Assembly: GCA_024102815.1 (NCBI GenBank)
Contig: JAGFJJ010000072.1
Location: forward strand, 1 to 64,000
Length of the DNA: 64,000 nt
Direction: 5' to 3'
Source: Phycisphaerae bacterium
Lineage (GTDB): Bacteria; Planctomycetota; Phycisphaerae; UBA1845
Shown here: positions 57,903-64,000 of the stretch, in pieces
How positions within the stretch are numbered: position 1 is the first letter of the stretch
How the letters are laid out: each line of letters starts with the position of its first letter
Translations under genes and position numbers: made by a program
Notes under the pieces: model-generated
What the model saw: the letters and a program-made list of their open reading frames with translations, nothing else
What the model was told of the DNA's origin: nothing
The model's database searches: none

Positions 57903-59300
57903 CTAACCGTCGCGGCCAGATGACGCGCCCGGTGAAAGCAGGCGGCGCTGAATCTCCTCAAGGGGAATGCCTTTCGTCTCCGGCATGACCATCAGCACCC
58001 AGATCAACTGCCCGACCATGCAAACCGCATAGAACGCGAAGACATGTCCGCCTGACCATTCCGCGATCATGGGAAAGGTCTGGGAAATCAAGGCAGCCAT
58101 GACCCAGTGCGTAAAGCTGCCCAGCGCCTGGCCCCGCGCCCGCAACTCGTTGGGGAACACCTCACTGATGAATACCCAGATGACCGCCCCTTGCCCGAAA
58201 GCGTGGGAGGCAATGAACAGAACGAGGCTGATCGTCACCACCCAGCTTCCCAAAGGAGAGAAGCCTTGCCCGCCCTCGCCGGCGACGCCCTGTGTGTAAA
58301 ACGCCCATGCGGTCGCGAGCAGGCTTACAATGTAGCCGATCGATCCAAGCAACATGAGCGGGCGGCGTCCCACACGGTCAATGACCATCAAGGCGGCAAT
58401 CGTGAAAAGAAGGTTGACTGAACCGAGTCCGGCGGATTGCAGCAGCGCCGCGTTGTCTCCTGCCCCGGCGGAACGGAATATGGCCGGTGCGTAATACAAG
58501 ACCGCGTTGATCCCGGACAACTGATTGAAGACCGCGATGGCCACCGCGAGCAGAATCGGCCTCGCGTGCGCCCGCCTGAAGAATGCGGTACCCGATCGCC
58601 GGCGCTCCGAGTCAATGGCTTCCTTGATGCGGACCACGAGCGCATCGGTCGATTCGCCGGTGCCCGGCGTCAGACGCTCCAGGACCAGGCGTGCCTCCGC
58701 CTCGAGCCCCCGTGCCAAGAGCCAACGCGGGCTCCGCGGCGTCAAGAGCAATAACAGAAAGTAGGCCGCCGCCGGAAGGGCCTCCACGCCCAACATCCAC
58801 CGCCACGTCAGCGGTCCCAATTCGAAAAGGGAGACCACGTAATTCGAGAAATAGGCCAGCAGAATGCCCAGCACGATGTTGAATTGGGCAACCGCGACCA
58901 GTCGGCCTCGCCGCGCCGCAGGAGATATTTCAGCGATGTACATCGGCGAAACAACCGACGCGCCGCCGACGGCCAAGCCTCCAATGAGACGAAAGATCAC
59001 CAGTGACGACCAGCTCCACGCCAATGCGCAACCGATCGCGGAGACCAGGAACAGGATCGCTAGCACGAACATGACGGCCCGGCGCCCCCAGACGTCCGCC
59101 GGCCGTCCCACGGCGATTGAGCCAATCAGCGTACCGATGAGCGCTGACGCAACGGTAAAACCCAACGTAGCCGAGCCGAGATCGAACTCTGCCGCCAGCG
59201 CATCGGTCGTTCCGGAGATGACCGCGGTGTCGAAGCCAAACAGGAGGCCGCCCAACGCGGCGATCGCGGCGCAGAGGCGGACGTAGGCCAGTCCTTTCAT
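57903..59300 (-). CDS. Sugar-porter family MFS transporter
   Basis: 465 residues with twelve predicted transmembrane helices. Sugar-porter signatures: GGLLFGFDTAVISG in TM1, the G-R-x-x-D-x-x-G-R-R-x loop (GRPADVWGRRAVMF), RLIGGLAVGGASVVSPMYIA, EISPAARRGRLVA, PRSPRWLLARG, QLSGINAVLYYAP in TM7 and PNELRARGQALG. PETKGIPLEEIQ closes the C-terminus. It imports a hexose or related sugar, probably with protons. ATG 59300 has GAGAGGA upstream and overlaps the previous gene's stop (ATGA), placing it last in the mannosidase operon. Confidence 0.9.
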   Translation of the reverse strand: MKGLAYVRLCAAIAALGGLLFGFDTAVISGTTDALAAEFDLGSATLGFTVASALIGTLIGSIAVGRPADVWGRRAVMFVLAILFLVSAIGCALAWSWSSLVIFRLIGGLAVGGASVVSPMYIAEISPAARRGRLVAVAQFNIVLGILLAYFSNYVVSLFELGPLTWRWMLGVEALPAAAYFLLLLLTPRSPRWLLARGLEAEARLVLERLTPGTGESTDALVVRIKEAIDSERRRSGTAFFRRAHARPILLAVAIAVFNQLSGINAVLYYAPAIFRSAGAGDNAALLQSAGLGSVNLLFTIAALMVIDRVGRRPLMLLGSIGYIVSLLATAWAFYTQGVAGEGGQGFSPLGSWVVTISLVLFIASHAFGQGAVIWVFISEVFPNELRARGQALGSFTHWVMAALISQTFPMIAEWSGGHVFAFYAVCMVGQLIWVLMVMPETKGIPLEEIQRRLLSPGASSGRDG

Positions 59301-60397
59301 GGTGCTTCCTCTCCGCAAAGCGGAATCTCCAGTTTCTTGCCGACCTGTCGATGAGTGGGGGACAGGAACAGGACACGCTCATCCTCGCTGATTCGAACGG
59401 CGATCCTCGAATTTGAGGCAGTCAGGTCCGTGATATGGTCGAATGCGTCGTTCACTCGGAACGCGGCGGGCAGTCGCTTCACAAGCCCGTTCAAGCCGTC
59501 CCAGGAAAGGACCATTTCACGCTGATCGGATGGCAGCATCGACGACGCGGTGATGCGTACGCGTGAGGTGAATGCACTGTGCGGTGCGTTGCTGAACGAC
59601 GGGACAACTTCATCCTCAACCGTCACCAGTTGCACTCCCCGAATCGCCAATTGCCGCACCCCGCCTTCCGGGCCGCCAATGGCGAGATGACTCTCTAGCC
59701 AGGTTGCCAATGGCCCCTCGCTCTCCGCAAGTCCGCCCGCCGTGATAACTGGCGAATCAGCCACGACGACGCCCGTCCAAACCGGCAATAAGGCGCATGG
59801 CACATCGAGTTCGACGACTACCACACGCAGATCCGGTGAATCCGTTGAATCGGCCGGCAAGGCAGGGCCCGGGCAACGAATTTCGAGCTTTAGCAGTGGC
59901 TCCGTAAGCGACGTCGAATATGTCCTCGTCTTTGCGGCACGGCGGATGATCTCGACATTCCCGCCCGTCGTGAGCCGGATAAGACGCGGCACTGAATATT
60001 CCGTAGTCCACTGAAGCTGCCACTGTTGGTGCAGAGCGGCCAAGTCGGTATCGCTACGCAATCGCAACGCCAACGCACTCGGGGAGTCGGGGACCTTTAC
60101 ATCGATCTCAACCCGTTCGGAATCGGCCCAACGCGCCTCGTCAGGCACCAGGACTTCTCCCGGTGGTGTATGTACTTCCAAGGATCGGGCAAGCGCCTCC
60201 GCAAGCTCCTGTGGGGATGCGCCCGGTGCCAGTGCCACGGCTGCGTGCTGCAACGCATGGGAGTTGACTTCCAGTGTTACGAGCAGTCGTTCCCGGTCCC
60301 AGGAAATGACACCGGGATAAATCACAACGGGGTGCGCCGCCACCGAATTTGCCGCGGCTATGAACGCGAGCAGCGCGAATCGCCGACTCTTGCGCAT
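59297..60397 (-). CDS. Exported protein of unknown function in mannosidase operon
   Basis: 366 residues. An N-terminal signal peptide (RRFALLAFIAAANSVAAHP) predicts export. The mature part is mostly beta-strand with no Cys pairs or catalytic motif I can name; HPVVIYPGVISWDRERLLVT near the start and VRISEDERVLFLSP near the end are distinctive. The start overlaps the mannosidase stop by one base (TGATG), and its stop overlaps the transporter start. Position suggests a periplasmic helper for glycan handling. No transmembrane helices follow the signal peptide. Confidence 0.7.
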   Translation of the reverse strand: MRKSRRFALLAFIAAANSVAAHPVVIYPGVISWDRERLLVTLEVNSHALQHAAVALAPGASPQELAEALARSLEVHTPPGEVLVPDEARWADSERVEIDVKVPDSPSALALRLRSDTDLAALHQQWQLQWTTEYSVPRLIRLTTGGNVEIIRRAAKTRTYSTSLTEPLLKLEIRCPGPALPADSTDSPDLRVVVVELDVPCALLPVWTGVVVADSPVITAGGLAESEGPLATWLESHLAIGGPEGGVRQLAIRGVQLVTVEDEVVPSFSNAPHSAFTSRVRITASSMLPSDQREMVLSWDGLNGLVKRLPAAFRVNDAFDHITDLTASNSRIAVRISEDERVLFLSPTHRQVGKKLEIPLCGEEAP

Positions 60398-63300
60398 CAC
60401 GGCGCGGTCTCCGTGAAGTCGATGTCGATCTCGGTGAAGAACGAGCCTTGTCCTACGTCTTCGGCAACCCACAGCAGATACCGGTAAGGCCCCAGCGGTC
60501 TGCCATCGCCGACGATGCGGCTGGCATGAATCTGTCCGTCGCCCAAGTCGCGTGTATCGACCACGGCGATCAGAGACCACGCGTCCGACTTGCCCTGACC
60601 GAAGCCGGGGTCCGGCATGGGCTCGGCGTCCGTGCCCCAGAGGGAGTAGTATTGCGGCGCGCGATTGCTGCGATGCCAAGTGTATGTGGTCACGGAGGCA
60701 ATGGGACGCGACTGCAGCAGATCGAGGGTGAACCGGCCGGGGCCGTCAAACCAGACACATCGCTTCGTATCGTCGTTGTTCTCCGCTGCAAGGCCGTCGT
60801 TGAGACGGACGAGATGATCCCCGACGACTCCGGAGTCGGGGTGCGGACGATCGCGTTCGTCGGGTGCGAATACGCGGAACGTGTAGCCCTTCTCTCGCGA
60901 CGCATCGATGTCGTCATCGTTGCGAGGCGGTCCCGTTTCCAGGAGCTCGAATTGGCGAGCACGCTCCCGCAGCACTCGACCCTCGGGCTCACGCCCCTGA
61001 AATACTGCGGCCTTCTCTTCGTCGTAGGAATGGCGGATCTCAATCGGTCGGCCGCCGGTCAGCTCATCGTACAACGGTGCCGCGGCTGAAACGGGCACGT
61101 CGTCGGCGACCGATACGGCAAAGACGCGAATTCGCTCATCGAACGGCAGGGTCAGCGTTGTTGCGCCGTCTAGCCGCGGCAGTTCGTAATGAAACAGATA
61201 GGTGAATCGATAGGCCTCGTTACCACGATCCGGACTATGGCGATGGGTGCTGAACCAGGCGATCGGATCGCGCTTGATAAAGCCCGGCAAGAGCGCTGTG
61301 ACCCGGCCGGCGCACGTGTAGTCGACCTTGCCGAACTCGCGATCAAAGACCCGGTCCCACCACTGCCCCACAAATCCCGTCCAGGATTGAACGTCCAAGA
61401 GATGTGCGGCATCGCCGACGCGGAAAGTTGCGGTAGCGTCCTCGGTTGCCGCCGCCAGCAGATGTATGCGGTTCCCGCCGGCACTGCCGAGGGTGATCGT
61501 CTGCCCACGACAGGTCAGTGCCTGGTTGGCACCTTCCCCCATTGGGCCCAATTCGAAAACAACATCGTTATGACGAATACGAGCGGGGAACTGCTCGGCC
61601 GGGTAAGTATGCTGTGACAGATCCATGGCCCCGTCGGCGCGATTGCCGTCGCTGCTGACGACGTCCGTATCAAGTGAAAGCGATACGGGCACCGAGGCGA
61701 CGTTCTGGGCAGGGGCGCCAGGCGGTGCAAGTTCGACGGCGAACGCTCGCAATTCGTAGGGTTGAAGGTCGAAGGCGAGCTGTCCTTCCGACACTGGTTG
61801 TGGGCCGAGACGGCGCTCCTGACCGTCCACCTCTTCGGCGCGAAGAACCTCGAACGGGAAGGTCAGGCGAACGTCTTCTGCGGGCTGGCCCCACAGCTCC
61901 TGCAACCGGACGATCAGTACGTCCCGCCGTTCGGCGCGCTTGACCGTCCGAACGTCCACCCGGGGTGTGTCGACGTTTAGCAGAGAGAAGGTTCGACCGA
62001 GCCGTCCGGAGTGCTTGGGCACCAGGAACGCGCGCATCGGCTGGTTGAACCGTCTGCCGCGCCATTCGCTCTGCGCCGCCCGCCAGTCGCCCTCGTGCCC
62101 ATAAAGGCCATACCGCACATGGTGAACGCCCCAGTCCTGGCTGTGCTGATCCAGAAAGGATGAGCGTACCCCGGGGGTGTACAGCAGCGTCAGGCGGAGT
62201 TCATTGTCCTCGGGCTTGTCGGAACCGAACTTGGAATCCTCGAGGACCGTGACGCCGTAATTTCCTTCCCTGTCGGTCAGGTCAAACCACTCGTGCGAGG
62301 GCACCTCATACTTGACAGGTTCATTGTTCCCCCGGCGGATTGTCCCAACGCCCCAGTTGTAGACCGCTTCCGGGTTCGACACGGTCAGGGGAAATGCGGC
62401 CTTCAGCGCGCATTCCGTAGATTGCCAGTCGATCTCCGCCGCCACTTCGACGACATTTCCGGCATCCCCTCGGGTCAGGCGGAACACCTGGGTGAATTCG
62501 GAATTGCGAGCCCGACGCGTCACCGCGAGTGCCGCCCGTACCGGACCCGACTCCACGATGCGCCATTGTGCCACCCCGTCCACCCGTCCGATCGGCGGCG
62601 TTTTTCGATCCGCCCAATCCATGTTCCAGGCGGGATAGTGGCGCGGCCTCTCGCGGGTGAAGACGAGCGTGGCCGGCTCGGCGAGTAACTCCCTTCCAGC
62701 CAGCTTGTCGTGGATGCCGGCGATGTCTCCCGCATCGTTGAGCGTCACGCGATACCGGTCGTTTTCCAGGCTCCTGGCCGAAATGCGTGGCCCATTCTCA
62801 TCGTCGAACGGACGATCAGCACGGCGTACATCGAACACCGCAAATCCGTTCGCCGGAGCGCGACCCAGGAAGAGTACCCGTAGCGACACCGCGTCGGACG
62901 AGAGCAGTTGTGAAGGAACCTCTCGTCCGTCCGGTCCATAGACACGTACGAAGGAGGCGCCATCCCTCGGAACTTCGACCTCGACGACGTCTTCACGATC
63001 GATCGCAAGCGGATTATAGATGACGACGGGCCGACCCATCACATCCGTGTCGAGGAGTTCCGCAACACGTCCGACGGCGTAGCGGAGGATGTCTGCGAAA
63101 ATGTTGAGAGCGACGAGGTCGTCATTCCAGGAGAACCGGTACGCCCGAGGAATGCTCGTGCCGGGCAGAATGTCGTGCATCTGATTGGCCAGAACGCGCA
63201 CCCAGGCGCGCTCAAGCCGCTCGCGCGGATAAGCCATCGCACCGAGACGCCAGGCACAGGTTGCGGCACGCTCGGCGGCGTCGGCCAGCTGCTCCGCCTG

Positions 63301-64000
63301 ACGGTTCCAGCGCTTCATGTAGCTTTGAGATGTGAGGGTCCCCGCCGAGTGCTCCGTGAGCAGCATATCGCCTTGGTAACGTGGAAGTTGCACCCGGAGC
63401 CCCGGGGTGATATCGCGGAACATCTGGCCAGACGAGGCGAGCACGACGGACAGGTCCGCATTCGCGGCGGTCGCGCTCGCCAGGTAGTTCTGGACGTCGC
63501 TCTCGCGTGGTGCGCCGCCCTGGTCTCCCGTACCGTAGTAGTGGTAGTCCGCCCAAACGCCGAAATCCCGGCCGTTGCGCGCGACGCGCTCGCGCCACTC
63601 GGGATTTTCATGAACCGGTCCCTCAATTGCGCCGACGTACGGTCCGGGGTCGAGAGCCGCAATGACGCCCGAGCCATCCGGTCCTTCCCACACGCCGACC
63701 TTGAAGGGGATGCCAACCGCGGAACCCCACGTGAGCTTCTGTGTCGAGAATCCCAACAGTCCGCAATGGGCCCATATTGTCGGCATGGAGGCCGGAAAGC
63801 CGAAACAATCGGGCAGCATGTAGTCTACGCTCGTTTGGCCGAACTCGCGCTCGAAGAACAGGTTGCCATAGAGAACCTGGCGGACGATGGACTCGGCAGA
63901 AGGTACGTTCACATCGCCCTCGTCCACGCTGGAGCCGGACACGAACCATCGTCCGTCCTCGATGTAGCCTTTCAGCCGCGCATATCGCTCGGGATAGTAT
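60397..64000 (-). CDS. Glycoside hydrolase family 38 alpha-mannosidase, 5' end outside window
   Basis: About 1200 residues are visible; the frame stays open to 64000 (YYPERYARLKGYIEDGRWFV), so the start lies beyond the edge. GH38 landmarks: G-R-W-x-x-x-G-x-x-x-(E/D)-x-D (GRWFVSGSSVDEGD), LVRQ-like ESIVRQVLYGNLFFEREFG, and the nucleophile region LPDCFGFPASMP followed by STQKLTW. The middle and C-terminal beta domains of GH38 follow (for example NDAGDIAGIHDKL). An extra C-terminal region of about 350 residues may be a carbohydrate-binding or discoidin-like domain. It releases alpha-mannose from glycans; the downstream transporter fits uptake. Confidence 0.88.
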   Translation of the reverse strand, partial: YYPERYARLKGYIEDGRWFVSGSSVDEGDVNVPSAESIVRQVLYGNLFFEREFGQTSVDYMLPDCFGFPASMPTIWAHCGLLGFSTQKLTWGSAVGIPFKVGVWEGPDGSGVIAALDPGPYVGAIEGPVHENPEWRERVARNGRDFGVWADYHYYGTGDQGGAPRESDVQNYLASATAANADLSVVLASSGQMFRDITPGLRVQLPRYQGDMLLTEHSAGTLTSQSYMKRWNRQAEQLADAAERAATCAWRLGAMAYPRERLERAWVRVLANQMHDILPGTSIPRAYRFSWNDDLVALNIFADILRYAVGRVAELLDTDVMGRPVVIYNPLAIDREDVVEVEVPRDGASFVRVYGPDGREVPSQLLSSDAVSLRVLFLGRAPANGFAVFDVRRADRPFDDENGPRISARSLENDRYRVTLNDAGDIAGIHDKLAGRELLAEPATLVFTRERPRHYPAWNMDWADRKTPPIGRVDGVAQWRIVESGPVRAALAVTRRARNSEFTQVFRLTRGDAGNVVEVAAEIDWQSTECALKAAFPLTVSNPEAVYNWGVGTIRRGNNEPVKYEVPSHEWFDLTDREGNYGVTVLEDSKFGSDKPEDNELRLTLLYTPGVRSSFLDQHSQDWGVHHVRYGLYGHEGDWRAAQSEWRGRRFNQPMRAFLVPKHSGRLGRTFSLLNVDTPRVDVRTVKRAERRDVLIVRLQELWGQPAEDVRLTFPFEVLRAEEVDGQERRLGPQPVSEGQLAFDLQPYELRAFAVELAPPGAPAQNVASVPVSLSLDTDVVSSDGNRADGAMDLSQHTYPAEQFPARIRHNDVVFELGPMGEGANQALTCRGQTITLGSAGGNRIHLLAAATEDATATFRVGDAAHLLDVQSWTGFVGQWWDRVFDREFGKVDYTCAGRVTALLPGFIKRDPIAWFSTHRHSPDRGNEAYRFTYLFHYELPRLDGATTLTLPFDERIRVFAVSVADDVPVSAAAPLYDELTGGRPIEIRHSYDEEKAAVFQGREPEGRVLRERARQFELLETGPPRNDDDIDASREKGYTFRVFAPDERDRPHPDSGVVGDHLVRLNDGLAAENNDDTKRCVWFDGPGRFTLDLLQSRPIASVTTYTWHRSNRAPQYYSLWGTDAEPMPDPGFGQGKSDAWSLIAVVDTRDLGDGQIHASRIVGDGRPLGPYRYLLWVAEDVGQGSFFTEIDIDFTETAP

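Overview
The window looks like chromosomal DNA of a Planctomycetota bacterium, most likely Phycisphaerae or a relative. The grounds are GC-rich coding DNA, several large secreted proteins built from Cys-rich CDDGxxCNG repeats, dockerin-like IGTGDF/VGTSDF modules, CRTAC1/ASPIC proteins, a PknB-type kinase near an ECF sigma factor, a Lys-rich HU protein, and zinc-ribbon membrane proteins of the CxxC-DGL-NRCPECG-FDP type. This placement is inferred from protein style; there is no rRNA gene to confirm it. The only RNA gene seen is tRNA-Val(UAC).

Layout. 0-3.4 kb: edge of an IS630-like transposase, two tandem copies of a pseudopilin-like plus zinc-ribbon gene pair (the first damaged), a GspE-N-lobe-like protein and a small zinc-ribbon protein. 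3.6-6.3 kb: two paralogous metzincin-like lipoproteins. 6.6-13.7 kb: AddA-type helicase-nuclease overlapping a bifunctional PutA, then a 28-residue membrane ORF. 14-24 kb: animal-type haem peroxidase, HU protein, GT-C-like membrane protein, CRTAC1-like protein, Ser/Thr kinase, ECF sigma factor. 24.6-28.3 kb: aldehyde dehydrogenase, DUF1905/YdeI protein, class V aminotransferase. 28.5-34.3 kb: a 1919-residue secreted subtilase.

35.6-48.2 kb is a graveyard of mobile and broken DNA: an M4 metalloprotease pseudogene joined to an IS256 remnant, a kinase TPR-tail pseudogene, an IS1380 remnant, the decayed second copy of a ~690 bp inverted repeat whose first copy lies 38 kb away, and a nested insertion. 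In the nested insertion a group II intron with its maturase sits inside tnpB of an IS66-type element, and that element (12 bp inverted repeats, 8 bp target duplication) sits inside a secreted cohesin/dockerin-like gene. Removing each layer at its boundaries restores the reading frame of the layer below.

48.2-64 kb: the interrupted secreted gene lies downstream of, and in line with, a six-haem cytochrome gene that carries the same Cys-rich, dockerin-like and cohesin-like modules. A NarL-type histidine kinase/response regulator pair is divergent from it. A YbjN-like gene follows, then a minus-strand operon of overlapping genes: GH38 alpha-mannosidase (cut by the window edge), a secreted protein of unknown function, and a sugar-porter MFS transporter, which together suggest use of mannose-containing glycans.
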